A model generated the notes under the pieces. The model did not search any database. It saw nothing but the letters and a program-made list of their open reading frames with translations, and had not been told where the DNA came from. This document shows, one piece after another, positions 1 through 6,878 of a stretch of 7,333 nt of DNA; position 1 is the stretch's first letter, and each line of letters opens with the position of its first letter. Source of the stretch: Nitrososphaerales archaeon TH5888 (GTDB lineage Archaea > Thermoproteota > Nitrososphaeria > Nitrososphaerales > Nitrososphaeraceae); the NCBI GenBank assembly GCA_014523595.1, contig JAATVN010000178.1, positions 1-7,333 of the forward strand. Direction: 5' to 3'. Made by a program: the position numbers and the translations under genes.

Positions 1-1182
1 AACCATGGTGAAAATATTTACAACGAAAGTGGAGTATGGAGATTTCGAGAACTAATTAATTTTGCCCATTTGGATACAGAAGATTTTGAACAATGCTCAA
101 AGATCCTGGTTTCACTTGATGGGTCTGAAGGGAGGCAATCCAAGCCTTACAAAATGAAAAAAGTATCAGAATATTCCCTAATTGATTACGATTCGCTTCT
201 ATTACAACCAGAAGGTTACAACCCCAGTGGATCTTTTAAGGATAATGGAATGTCAACCGCTGTAACTCATGCCAAAATGATAAACATGAATAGAATCATC
301 TGTGCCTCCACTGGAAATACATCAGCATCTGCTGCAATGTATGCCGCAAATGAAAATATTGAATGTGATGTTTTTGTACCAAAGGGAGAGATTGCACCTG
401 GCAAACTTGGTCAAGCATTCCAATTTGGCGCACAGGTGATTGAAATTGATGGCAATTTTGACGATGCTTTATCATATTCATTGAATGAAGCCCAACAATT
501 AGGCGCGTATACGGTAAATTCTATTAATCCATTTAGGATTGAAGGTCAAAAAACAATAATATATAGAGCTCTAGAATACCTGAATTGGAATCCACCTGAT
601 TGGATCGTTTATCCGGGGGGTGCCTTAGGCAACACTTCTAGTTGCGGAAAGGCCCTAATCGAACTATACAATCTGGGTTGGATAAAAAAAATTCCACGAT
701 TGCTGGTGGTAAATGCAGAAGGAGCAAACACATTGTATGAATTAACAAATGGTTTGTTTGGAGGCAAGAAACTAACTTGGAATAGTGGCAGCCCGGACAT
801 GAGCTTGATTAAAGAATACTATAATGAAAAAGACAAAAAGGGTATCAAACCACATACTAAAGCCACCGCAATACAAATAGGCAAACCGGCAAATTTGATC
901 AAGGCATTAAGGTCCATACACTTTACTAATGGTATAGTTACGCAAGTTTCCGATAAGGAAATGAGCGATGGAATGGCATTGGTTGGGTTGAACGGTTTTG
1001 ACTGTGAGATGGCCTCAGGTGCTGTACCCGCAGGAATAAGGAAACTGAGGAAACAGGAGATAATAAAAAAGGACGATGTAGTAGTGGGAATATTGACTGG
1101 AAAACAGAAGGATCCCAGATTATCAATTGATTATCATTTGAATCAAAACAATACATTTTCTAAACCCCCAGTAGCAAAATAA
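1..1182 (+). CDS. thrC: Threonine synthase, 5'-truncated by window edge
   Basis: This pyridoxal-phosphate enzyme converts O-phospho-L-homoserine to L-threonine in the cytoplasm, the last step of threonine synthesis. The frame is open from base 1, so the start lies upstream. The TTG at 70 is unlikely to be the start because in-frame codons before it read GVWRFRELI, the family's usual N-terminal block; the missing part probably holds about 20-40 residues. By window codon, the PLP-lysine block NPSGSFKD ends with K80-D81, ASTGNTS (102-108) is the substrate/phosphate-binding loop, YPGGALGNTSS (204-214) is the glycine-rich PLP-phosphate loop, and ILTGKQKDP (364-372) is the typical C-terminal motif. 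The lysine is followed by D-N-G where many family members have D-R-G. NAD+ synthetase starts 2 nt after the stop, so the two are probably co-transcribed. Other fold-type II PLP enzymes are possible, but the LTG..KDP ending favours ThrC. Confidence 0.93.
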   Translation, partial: NHGENIYNESGVWRFRELINFAHLDTEDFEQCSKILVSLDGSEGRQSKPYKMKKVSEYSLIDYDSLLLQPEGYNPSGSFKDNGMSTAVTHAKMINMNRIICASTGNTSASAAMYAANENIECDVFVPKGEIAPGKLGQAFQFGAQVIEIDGNFDDALSYSLNEAQQLGAYTVNSINPFRIEGQKTIIYRALEYLNWNPPDWIVYPGGALGNTSSCGKALIELYNLGWIKKIPRLLVVNAEGANTLYELTNGLFGGKKLTWNSGSPDMSLIKEYYNEKDKKGIKPHTKATAIQIGKPANLIKALRSIHFTNGIVTQVSDKEMSDGMALVGLNGFDCEMASGAVPAGIRKLRKQEIIKKDDVVVGILTGKQKDPRLSIDYHLNQNNTFSKPPVAK

Positions 1183-1184
1183 GA

Positions 1185-1949
1185 ATGTCTCACGATTTTT
1201 TACCACTAAATTACGAGAAAATAGTGCATCAAATAACAAAATTCATTTCAGAACAAGTAAAATCAAGAAAGAAAAATGGTGTGGTTATAGGATTAAGTGG
1301 TGGTCTTGATTCTTCCGTGTGCCTTGTACTAGCTTCCAAAGCGCTAGGTAAGAATAGAATATTTGGTCTTATCATGCCAGAAAAAGGACAAACACCTCAA
1401 AAAGACATTGACAATGCTCATGATCTGGCACACAAGTTGAGAATTAAGTATAAGGAAATTCATTTTGAACGCGCAAAAAAAATATTGCTAAGTAACCTGC
1501 CAAATGACAAACTCTCTGGCGGGAATCTTTCAGCACGATTTAGAATGGCCCTTCTATACCACTATGCTGGCAAGAGCAATCTATTGGTACTAGGAACCTC
1601 AGATAAAAGTGAACTGATGATTGGTTATTTTACAAAATTTGGCGATGGCGGAGCTGATATACTTCCCCTTGGGGGATTGTACAAGAGTCAAGTAAAGATA
1701 TTGGGAAAAAAATTGGGACTTTCTGAACAAATTATTAATCAGCCAAGCAGCCCCAGATTTTGGAAGGGACATGTAGCAGAAAAAGAACTTGGGCTCACGT
1801 ATTATGAGATAGATACAATTTTACGATATTATCTTGACAATGATTTGGCTAGCTGTAATTTGAGCAAAAAGAAGAAAAAATTGGTAACTGATATGGTTAG
1901 AAAATCTCGACACAAGAGGGAACTGATACCAGTTTGCAACCCGCCATAG
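1185..1949 (+). CDS. nadE: NH3-dependent NAD+ synthetase
   Basis: This enzyme amidates nicotinic acid adenine dinucleotide to NAD+ with ATP, the last step of NAD synthesis. The 254-residue product is a stand-alone synthetase domain without the N-terminal glutaminase of the larger NadE form, so free ammonia is the likely nitrogen donor. The N-type ATP pyrophosphatase P-loop SGGLDSS is at residues 38-44. NLSARFRM (114-121), GTSDKSE (137-143) and GDGGADILPLGGLYKSQV (153-170) are characteristic NadE segments, and the C-terminus has a basic run ending in HKRELIP. In the loop where bacterial enzymes typically have LWxGQTDExELG, this one has FWKGHVAEKELG, keeping E and ELG but not Q-T-D. The ATG lies 2 nt after the threonine synthase stop with no clear ribosome site, so translation may be coupled. 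The function call is firm; the meaning of the loop change is not. Confidence 0.95.
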   Translation: MSHDFLPLNYEKIVHQITKFISEQVKSRKKNGVVIGLSGGLDSSVCLVLASKALGKNRIFGLIMPEKGQTPQKDIDNAHDLAHKLRIKYKEIHFERAKKILLSNLPNDKLSGGNLSARFRMALLYHYAGKSNLLVLGTSDKSELMIGYFTKFGDGGADILPLGGLYKSQVKILGKKLGLSEQIINQPSSPRFWKGHVAEKELGLTYYEIDTILRYYLDNDLASCNLSKKKKKLVTDMVRKSRHKRELIPVCNPP

Positions 1950-1955
1950 TTTGAC

Positions 1956-1962
1956 TTTTATA
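1956..1962 (+). promoter_or_regulatory. TATA-like box for the 67-residue membrane ORF
   Basis: TTTTATA is centred about 27 nt before the TTG at 1986, the spacing expected between an archaeal TATA box and the start site of a leaderless transcript. A second AT-rich match, TTTAAAA at 1966-1972, would place initiation inside the coding region. It lies just after the nadE stop, which would give the small gene a promoter of its own. Assigned by sequence and spacing only. Confidence 0.4.
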
Positions 1963-1985
1963 CTGTTTAAAACCTTTGAATAAGG

Positions 1986-2189
1986 TTGCCAATATCTAGC
2001 AGTCAGTTAAAGATAATTTCTATCATTGCAACTGTTGTAGGGACTTACGGACTTGTGATATTTATACAGATAAATTCCCCAATATTTCTGTTCACCTCAG
2101 TTGCAAATTTAGGCCTTGCTGCTTTTTTTTGGTATAAGTATACCAAAAAAAAGCAGCAACCTTTGTCCAAAAAAGGCAATAAGACTTAG
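1986..2189 (+). CDS. Small two-helix membrane protein, hypothetical
   Basis: This is a 67-residue reading frame that I do not recognise. It has two hydrophobic segments, about residues 8-28 and 31-50, joined by a short QINSP turn, then a strongly basic tail from K51 (YKYTKKKQQ and further lysines). The basic end suggests a helical hairpin with both termini on the cytoplasmic side. TTG at 1986 is the only available start, since an in-frame TGA lies at 1977-1979, and a TATA-like box sits at leaderless spacing before it. Helix 2 and the start of the basic tail are encoded by a perfect inverted repeat (2116-2159) with a T8 run that could stop transcription inside the gene. That, and the short length, leave real doubt about whether it is expressed. 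The hydrophobic pattern and promoter position argue for a gene. Confidence 0.5.
   Translation: MPISSSQLKIISIIATVVGTYGLVIFIQINSPIFLFTSVANLGLAAFFWYKYTKKKQQPLSKKGNKT
2116..2159. repeat. Perfect 21-bp inverted repeat, candidate bidirectional terminator
   Basis: Bases 2116-2136 and 2139-2159 are exact reverse complements around a 2-nt centre (AG), so a folded RNA would have about 19 pairs and a 6-nt loop. Each arm carries T8 on one strand and A8 on the other, flanked by TGCTGC/GCAGCA and by GGTATA/TATACC. Archaeal RNA polymerase stops mainly at T-runs in the non-template strand, and this element presents T8 in both directions between two converging genes. For the J-domain gene the T8 lies about 50 nt after the stop codon, a normal place for a terminator. 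For the plus strand it lies inside the 67-residue frame. A DNA cruciform or the remnant of a small mobile element is also possible. Confidence 0.75.
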
Positions 2190-2200
2190 TACTTACATAT

Positions 2201-2614
2201 CTAAGGAAGGAACAGTATCAGTAGAGCCATTGACGCAAGTGAAGCAAGAAGTATGATTGTTGCCTTCCACATTGCTTTGGAGGCCTTTTCACCAATATCC
2301 CAGATTCCTCCTCCTCCGTATGTGCTTTTTATTCTCGAGTAGCTGTAAACTTTATCGAAGTCAGCTGATGGTGTCCAAGAAAAATCATATTTGGGTGTAT
2401 TCTTTTTAATGGTAATTGATTCGTCATAATTCTTTTTACCATTTGTATCCGACAACACTTCGTATGCTTCGACTATTTTCATGAATTTTTCCTTGGATCC
2501 TTCGTTCTTATTCTTGTCCGGATGATATTTCAGTGCAAGTGTCCTGAATGATTTCCTAATTTCATCTAATGAAGCATTCTTGTTCAGTTCAAGAGCTCTG
2601 TAGTAATCATCCAC
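2201..2614 (-). CDS. Tail-anchored J-domain (DnaJ-like) co-chaperone
   Basis: J-domain proteins recruit DnaK/Hsp70 and stimulate its ATPase. The 137-residue product opens directly with a J domain (residues about 3-65): DYYRALELNKNAS, then FRTLALKYHPDKN with the essential HPD at 31-33, then EAYEVLSD and a closing KKNYD. The Gly/Phe region, zinc-finger and C-terminal substrate domains of full DnaJ are absent. A short linker with a GGGG stretch (about 100-103) leads to one hydrophobic helix of about 20 residues ending at the C-terminus. With no N-terminal signal, this looks tail-anchored with the J domain in the cytoplasm, so it probably brings Hsp70 to the membrane. The start is the GTG at 2614: an in-frame TAA two codons upstream rules out an earlier one, and the J domain would be cut by a later one. 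It converges on the plus-strand genes before it and diverges from the gene at 2779. Confidence 0.88.
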   Translation of the reverse strand: MDDYYRALELNKNASLDEIRKSFRTLALKYHPDKNKNEGSKEKFMKIVEAYEVLSDTNGKKNYDESITIKKNTPKYDFSWTPSADFDKVYSYSRIKSTYGGGGIWDIGEKASKAMWKATIILLASLASMALLILFLP

Positions 2615-2635
2615 ATGTTATTTGACAAATATCAA

Positions 2636-2643
2636 ATAAATAA
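2636..2643 (-). promoter_or_regulatory. TATA-like box for the J-domain gene
   Basis: Read on the minus strand this is TTATTTAT, centred about 26 nt upstream of the GTG at 2614. That fits an archaeal TATA box driving a leaderless or nearly leaderless message and supports the GTG start. No clear upstream BRE was identified. Confidence 0.45.
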
Positions 2644-2747
2644 TCATTTCACATTTTCAGGCACAGTTTTAGGGACTTTGATAGAAAATGTCTTAGTACT
2701 CGTTATAGCGGCTAAAAATTTTACCTCTAAAAATGATAGCAAGCATC

Positions 2748-2752
2748 ATATA
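2748..2752 (+). promoter_or_regulatory. TATA-like box for the Cys4 protein / proS run
   Basis: ATATA within CATCATATACACGG is centred about 29 nt before the ATG at 2779, giving a predicted start site within a few bases of the ATG. It sits in the 164-nt divergent region shared with the J-domain gene and could drive the following plus-strand genes. The match is short and the region is AT-rich, so the call is weak. Confidence 0.35.
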
Positions 2753-2778
2753 CACGGACAAAATATCATTAATTATTT

Positions 2779-3072
2779 ATGAGTGCGGAAAATCCTGATA
2801 CAAAATTCATTGTTCCCGTAAAGGGAGTAGAGAAAAGTATCAAGTTGGATGACAGAGCTAAAAAAGAATTACAATCTATCGGAATGATGGATGAAAAGGG
2901 CAAATTGAAATTAAAGGGTGTAAGTCCAAAAATGTTAAAGAGAATGAAGCTTGAAGCTGTTGATTGTCCAGTTTTTGAAAAGGAATTGGGGTTCATACAG
3001 TGCTATGTATGCAGTAACTTCCATAGTAGAACTATGGGTAAAGTCTATTGTAAAGGAGAACCATTAACGTAA
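2779..3072 (+). CDS. Small four-cysteine, possible zinc-binding protein
   Basis: I do not recognise a named family for this 97-residue protein. The N-terminal two thirds are charged and lysine-rich (about 9-60), with no signal or membrane segment, so it is probably cytoplasmic. The last third carries four cysteines at 63, 75, 78 and 91: DCPV, then CYVCSNF, then VYCKG. The central CxxC with flanking single cysteines would suit one structural zinc or another metal. An FHSR segment (81-84) after the CxxC and the basic surface would suit contact with nucleic acid, but that is inference. ATG at 2779 has a TATA-like box at leaderless spacing. The stop is only 32 nt before the start of prolyl-tRNA synthetase on the same strand, so the two are probably one transcript and a role linked to translation is possible. 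Confidence 0.82.
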   Translation: MSAENPDTKFIVPVKGVEKSIKLDDRAKKELQSIGMMDEKGKLKLKGVSPKMLKRMKLEAVDCPVFEKELGFIQCYVCSNFHSRTMGKVYCKGEPLT

Positions 3073-3104
3073 CATTACCAAAAAAAATCTTGTAGTAATG
3101 CGAC

Positions 3105-4547
3105 TTGACAAAAGAAATAGGAATAACAGTAAAAAAATCGCTTGATTTCAGTGATTGGTATACTCAATGCGTACTCAAATCAGGTATAGCAGATTATTCA
3201 CCTAGTAAAGGTTTCATTATCCTTCGTCCTTATGGCTATGCAATATGGGAAATTATTAGAGAGACATTAGACGAAGAATTAAAGAAAACAGGACATAAGA
3301 ATGGTTTTCTCCCGGTGTTAATACCGGAAAGTCTCCTTACTAAAGAGAAGGATCATTTTGATGGATTTTTGCCAGAAGTTTTTTGGGTGACAAAATCAGG
3401 CGATTGCGATCTCGGTGAAAAATTGGCAGTCAGACCAACTTCAGAAACTCTTGCTTATTCTATGTTCTCAAAATGGATATCGAGTTATAGAGATTTACCA
3501 CTAAAATTAAATTTTTGGAATAGTGCTTTGAGAGCTGAAATAAAATCTACCAAACCTTTAATTAGAAATTCAGAATTTCTCTGGCAGGAGGGACATACAG
3601 CTCATGCTGATGAAAATGAGGCTAACAAAGAGGTTAGGATGATACTTGATATTTATAAAATGTTGATAGAAGAATATCTAGCCATACCGACCCTTTCTGG
3701 ATTCAAGACTGATAAGGAAAGATTTGTTGGTGCAAAGTACACTACTTGTCTAGAATCAGCAATGCCGGATGGAAAAGCATTGCAAATGGCTACGTCCCAT
3801 CATTTGGGTCAAAATTTCTCAAAACCGTTCGAGATAAAATTTCTAGATAAGGATACGGCAGAACAATACGTCTGGCAAACTTCCTGGGGAATTTCTTGGA
3901 GAGTAATTGGCGCCATAATAATGGTCCATGGAGATGATAAAGGTCTTATACTTCCCCCCAAGATTTCGCCAACACAGGTGATCATTGTTCCTATTTACAA
4001 GGATGAAAGTAAGACCATCGTAAAACAAAAGGCATATGAACTAGAACAAAAACTAAAAGATTCTCTGATACGTGTTCAGACCGATGATAGAGACGAATAT
4101 ACTTCAGGTTGGAAATTTAATGATTGGGAGATGAAAGGAGTGCCTTTAAGAGTAAATATTGGACTTCGAGACATACAAGAAAATCAGGTCGAATTGATAA
4201 GGAGAGATACTAAGGAAAGATTTTATGTCAAAGAAAGAGAACTTGTTAATCAAACCTTGTCCATTTTAGAGAAAATACAGTCAAACATGTTTGATCGCGC
4301 AAAGAACCTTCTTCAAGAAAACACAAGATCTGCGACAACTTTGGAAGAACTACTCTCGGTACTTGACGCAACTGGGGGTTTTGTAGCATGTAGCTGGTGT
4401 GGAAAGAGGGAATGTGAGGACCTTGTTAAGGAAAAGACAACGGCAGATATCAGAATAGTCCCATTTAATGCTAAAAATAATATTTCGTCATGCATTGGAT
4501 GTGGAAACCAAGAAACAATCGAAGTATATTTTGGTAGAGCATATTAG
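3105..4547 (+). CDS. proS: Prolyl-tRNA synthetase, archaeal/eukaryote type
   Basis: This class II enzyme charges tRNA-Pro with proline using ATP. The 480-residue length and layout match the archaeal/eukaryote-type ProRS, without the editing insertion of the bacterial type. Motif 1 lies around RPYGYAIWE (41-49). VRPTSET (109-115) binds substrate. Motif 2 runs from RAE (143-145) through FLWQEGHTAH (158-167). TSHHLGQNF (230-238) precedes motif 3, GISWR (262-266), then HGDDKGLILPP (275-285). The anticodon-binding domain follows from about 288 to 395. In the C-terminal module, Cys432, Cys437, Cys463 and Cys466 have the same spacing as the zinc ligands I recall for Thermus thermophilus ProRS, and the chain ends in the conserved tyrosine (Tyr480) whose carboxylate reaches towards the active site in that structure. 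TTG at 3105 is the start because an in-frame TAA lies at 3096. Motif 3 has Trp265 where Thr is more usual. Confidence 0.96.
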   Translation: MTKEIGITVKKSLDFSDWYTQCVLKSGIADYSPSKGFIILRPYGYAIWEIIRETLDEELKKTGHKNGFLPVLIPESLLTKEKDHFDGFLPEVFWVTKSGDCDLGEKLAVRPTSETLAYSMFSKWISSYRDLPLKLNFWNSALRAEIKSTKPLIRNSEFLWQEGHTAHADENEANKEVRMILDIYKMLIEEYLAIPTLSGFKTDKERFVGAKYTTCLESAMPDGKALQMATSHHLGQNFSKPFEIKFLDKDTAEQYVWQTSWGISWRVIGAIIMVHGDDKGLILPPKISPTQVIIVPIYKDESKTIVKQKAYELEQKLKDSLIRVQTDDRDEYTSGWKFNDWEMKGVPLRVNIGLRDIQENQVELIRRDTKERFYVKERELVNQTLSILEKIQSNMFDRAKNLLQENTRSATTLEELLSVLDATGGFVACSWCGKRECEDLVKEKTTADIRIVPFNAKNNISSCIGCGNQETIEVYFGRAY

Positions 4548-4573
4548 GAAAGAGATTCAAGTTCTGAGAAGAA

Positions 4574-5212
4574 TTGAGTATTGATGAATTATTTTCATTT
4601 TATGACGATTTTGGATATCTAGGCATCTTACTAATCAGTTTCGTTGGAAGCATCATTGTCTTTGTTCCTATCCCGTATTTTCCGGTGTTGATTACAGCAG
4701 CATTTAATGATAACTTGAATCCTACGCTGATTGCACTTTCAAGTGCAATAGGCGCAGTGATAGCAAAAATGATTATTTTTTATGCCAGTTATTATGGTCG
4801 AAATATGCTCAGTTCAAAAATTAAGGGAAAAATGGTTCCTCTACAGAGATTACTTGCCAGGTATGGTGCAATAGGTGCATTTGTTGCAGCCGTTAGCCCA
4901 ATACCAGATGATATTGTGTATATTCCATTAGGTCTTGCTAAATATAGTCCCTGGAAATTTGCAATAGCGACATTTCTCGGAAAGTTTCTATTGAATGAAC
5001 TTTTCGTTTTGGGAGCTATCTATTTTGGAAAGCCCTATGTAAACAACCTTATGTCTAATTCAACAAATATAGATTACCTTATCATAGTAACTATTGCTAG
5101 TATAGCAGCTTTGGGAGTAATAATTTATTTCGCCTTGAAAATAGACTGGGCGAAAATTATCGGACACTGGTTTCCATGGACTTTGGACAAGGACCAAGGG
5201 AATGGTAAATAG
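4574..5212 (+). CDS. VTT/DedA-like (YqaA-type) integral membrane protein
   Basis: The 212-residue polytopic membrane protein has the pattern of the VTT (SNARE-associated/DedA) superfamily, whose members include lipid scramblases and proteins needed for envelope homeostasis; the substrate here is unknown. Hydrophobic segments lie at about 15-44 (with the re-entrant-like VPIPYFP at 31-37), 50-73, 98-122, 127-150 and 163-190. Family hallmarks are the Gly/Ala-rich helix SSAIGAVIAKMIIFYASYYGR (given as key residues 56-76), SPIPDD at 108-113, and FLGK at 134-137, which resemble the PDD...GK pair of YqaA-type proteins. The TTG at 4574 is the only start, since an in-frame TGA lies at 4565. It begins 26 nt after proS, which suggests co-transcription, although no functional link between the two is evident. 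The last 11 nt overlap the next gene. Confidence 0.83.
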   Translation: MSIDELFSFYDDFGYLGILLISFVGSIIVFVPIPYFPVLITAAFNDNLNPTLIALSSAIGAVIAKMIIFYASYYGRNMLSSKIKGKMVPLQRLLARYGAIGAFVAAVSPIPDDIVYIPLGLAKYSPWKFAIATFLGKFLLNELFVLGAIYFGKPYVNNLMSNSTNIDYLIIVTIASIAALGVIIYFALKIDWAKIIGHWFPWTLDKDQGNGK

Positions 5213-5576
5213 TAATTACTGTATTTTTTTCTATCTCAAAAATTGTAAAAGTAATAGTGCCGACAATAACGCAATATGTACAAATAGTAGCGAAAACTTT
5301 CTTGATTCAATTGATGTTTCTGGTAATAAGAACAACATCAATTACGATATAAATACGAAACAGACCAACGATTATGATGATAAAAGAAACGGAAATAATA
5401 ACGTAGAATGCGAAAATTTACTAAAGACTCAAGTCAATAGTTTAAGTCTTAGTGGAGACATTACCCCAATTGATCTTGATATCAATACAAAACAAAGCAA
5501 CGACTGCGATGATAAGACTAACAGCGATAATAATTTGAATTGTATGAATCTACAACATCGTATCGAAACTCCTTGA
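5202..5576 (+). CDS. Asn/Asp-rich internal-repeat protein, hypothetical
   Basis: I do not recognise this 124-residue protein. It has two full copies of a repeat with a period of exactly 44 residues (about 33-73 and 77-117), sharing DINTKQ.ND.DDK, an upstream SG and a downstream NN...C.NL. The tail of an earlier copy is visible at 20-28 (DNN..C.N), putting cysteines 26, 70 and 114 in register. Alternating hydrophobic residues before DINTKQ suggest short beta strands, as in a solenoid or curlin-like repeat; this is speculation. There is no signal peptide, although such Asn-rich repeats are commoner in secreted proteins, so it may be a 5'-truncated relic of one. In the 13-codon core, 7 codons differ between copies and 5 of those differences are synonymous, which points to past selection on the protein. 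ATG at 5202 overlaps the previous gene by 11 nt and has AGGG just upstream. Confidence 0.55.
   Translation: MVNSNYCIFFYLKNCKSNSADNNAICTNSSENFLDSIDVSGNKNNINYDINTKQTNDYDDKRNGNNNVECENLLKTQVNSLSLSGDITPIDLDINTKQSNDCDDKTNSDNNLNCMNLQHRIETP
5298..5552 (+). repeat. Diverged tandem repeat, 132-nt period, inside the Asn-rich ORF
   Basis: Two copies, about 5298-5420 and 5430-5552, are offset by 132 nt with the reading frame kept. In the best 39-nt core (from 5346 and from 5478), 31 positions match by eye. Part of a third copy lies upstream near 5259-5285. Copies are too long and too diverged to be a CRISPR array. Confidence 0.75.
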
Positions 5577-5625
5577 CAGTTAAGTTTCGACAACCGAGTT
5601 GTTAATTGATCACTATTTTTATTTT
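5563..5625 (+). terminator. Candidate terminator after the proS run
   Basis: An 8-bp inverted repeat (TCGAAACT at 5563-5570 and AGTTTCGA at 5583-5590) straddles the stop codon of the repeat protein. It is followed by T5 (5616-5620) and T4 (5622-5625) on the plus strand. In archaea the T-tracts would be the main signal. The position between converging genes is right for termination. Confidence 0.4.
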
Positions 5626-5670
5626 GAAATATTTCCCTTACTTGATAAGTTGAAGATAAAATGGAACTTG

Positions 5671-5690
5671 AAATTGAAAATAAAATAACA
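5671..5690 (-). terminator. T-rich tract after the flippase gene
   Basis: Read on the minus strand this tract is TGTTATTTTATTTTCAATTT, beginning about 5 nt after the flippase stop. It contains two T4 runs, the kind of T-rich sequence at which archaeal polymerases end transcripts. No convincing hairpin accompanies it. Confidence 0.35.
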
Positions 5691-5694
5691 GCTT

Positions 5695-6853
5695 TCAAAT
5701 ATTTTGTTCATTTTTCTTGCTTAGACGCAAATGTGCTATCCCAAGGAATGTTATCTGGAAGAGCATTGCAATAACTACTGACATTGATATACCATCGATT
5801 CCATATTGTTTTCCAAGAATAACAATAAGAATAATCTGCGTAACTTGATAGGTTATAGAAGAAAATAGTACGTAGCGGGTTAGTTTTATTGCCAAGAACT
5901 TTGAGTTAAGCATACTCGTAATCATCATTGGAATGATCCCGAGACTCAGAATTCTTATGGAATTTAGTGAATTAATATAGTTTGGAAAGAAGACTTGGAG
6001 AATTACGGGCGCTAGAACGAATACCAGTATGGTTATAATTATAGAAAGAGCTATTCCATACAGTCGTAGTCTGTTTCTTTTGCTTCCACTTGATTCTTCA
6101 GGTATTAAATATTGATAGAAGCTGACTGAAATCATACTAAAAAACATCAAGAACTGAAATCCCAATTGATAATAACCCAGAATTGTATATCCGTAAATAG
6201 GAGCAATAATTAATTTATCAAAATACAATAGCAATGCGTTGGAGAGATTATAAGAATATAGATGCAATGATGTTTTAAATTCTTTTGCAATCTTATCAAA
6301 GCTTTTACTAAACTGTGGAATAGTCTTAAAGTAAGTAATGCTAAAAGCAAAGAAAGAGATTATGAAGCCTATAATAATTCCTTGAAGTCCAAAAAAACTA
6401 TACAGTATTATTGACAAAACAAGTTGTGATCCCCTCGAGCCAATTATATTGATTGCATATTTCCTGTATGACTTTCTACTCAAAAGTTCATAGGATGACA
6501 TCATCCAAAAAGCCATTCCCAACACAAACAATCCAAGTAACCAGTTAAAGAGCGAGGCAATTATGGCACAAACCGTGGCAGAAATTAGGATCACCTGATT
6601 AGCCTGTACATCTATTTTCTTGTGGCCTTGAGGTACTAGTGTTGTTACCGCGGTATTGAGACCAAGTAAGGAGACACTAGAAGACAAGGAACCAATGGCT
6701 ATGACATAATTTATTTGTCCATATTCATGAACATCCTGGAACATAGCCAACAATAGCCAGAATATTCCAGTAAGGGTTGCTCCAACGAAATTACCAATAG
6801 TTATGTAGATTAGTCCTTCATGATGACGAACCGATTTGAATATCTTGTTTCAT
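5695..6853 (-). CDS. MOP/Wzx-type polysaccharide flippase with a 5' frame break
   Basis: The product is a polytopic membrane protein of about 385 residues resembling Wzx/MATE-superfamily transporters that move lipid-linked oligosaccharides across the membrane. About 12 hydrophobic segments can be counted, with the family's early EYGQINY after helix 1 and conserved-looking YNLSNALLLYFDK and GYYQLGFQF blocks mid-protein. The main frame ends at a TGA (5697-5695) and is open back to 6849, where another TGA blocks it. In that upstream part it encodes GLIYITIGNFVGATLTGIFW, clearly the first helix, yet has no ATG, GTG or TTG before the TTG at 6753. The only good start is the ATG at 6853, with a TATA-like box 27 nt upstream, but it lies in another frame and stops after 11 codons. 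One extra base between about 6850 and 6818 would explain this. Starting at 6753 would give 352 residues without most of helix 1. It may be a recent pseudogene or a sequencing error. Confidence 0.8.
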
Positions 6854-6878
6854 CTCCAATATGTCAATTATTAACGGG

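Noticed and set aside
70..72. TTG as the start of threonine synthase
   Set aside because: The frame is open to base 1 and the codons before it encode the family's GVWRFRELI block, so the true start is outside the window.
2769..2996. Minus-strand open frame opposite the Cys4 protein
   Set aside because: It is antisense to a gene with convincing motifs and a promoter, and its translation shows no family features.
3073..3100. CATTAC/GTAATG inverted repeat around an A8 run before proS, considered as an RNA regulatory leader
   Set aside because: Only 6 bp of stem with a 16-nt loop in a 32-nt spacer; it is not distinguishable from chance.
5298..5552. CRISPR-like repeat array
   Set aside because: Only two to three diverged copies with a 132-nt period and no repeat/spacer alternation; the frame is kept throughout.
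5429..5698. Minus-strand open frame opposite the Asn-rich repeat gene
   Set aside because: Its repeats are just the complement of the plus-strand repeat; codon changes between copies are mostly synonymous on the plus strand, which favours that strand as coding.
6818..6853. Programmed +1 frameshift joining the flippase ATG to its body frame
   Set aside because: No known slippery pattern fits: shifting at the UCA-UGA stop would break codon pairing. A mutation or sequence error is simpler.
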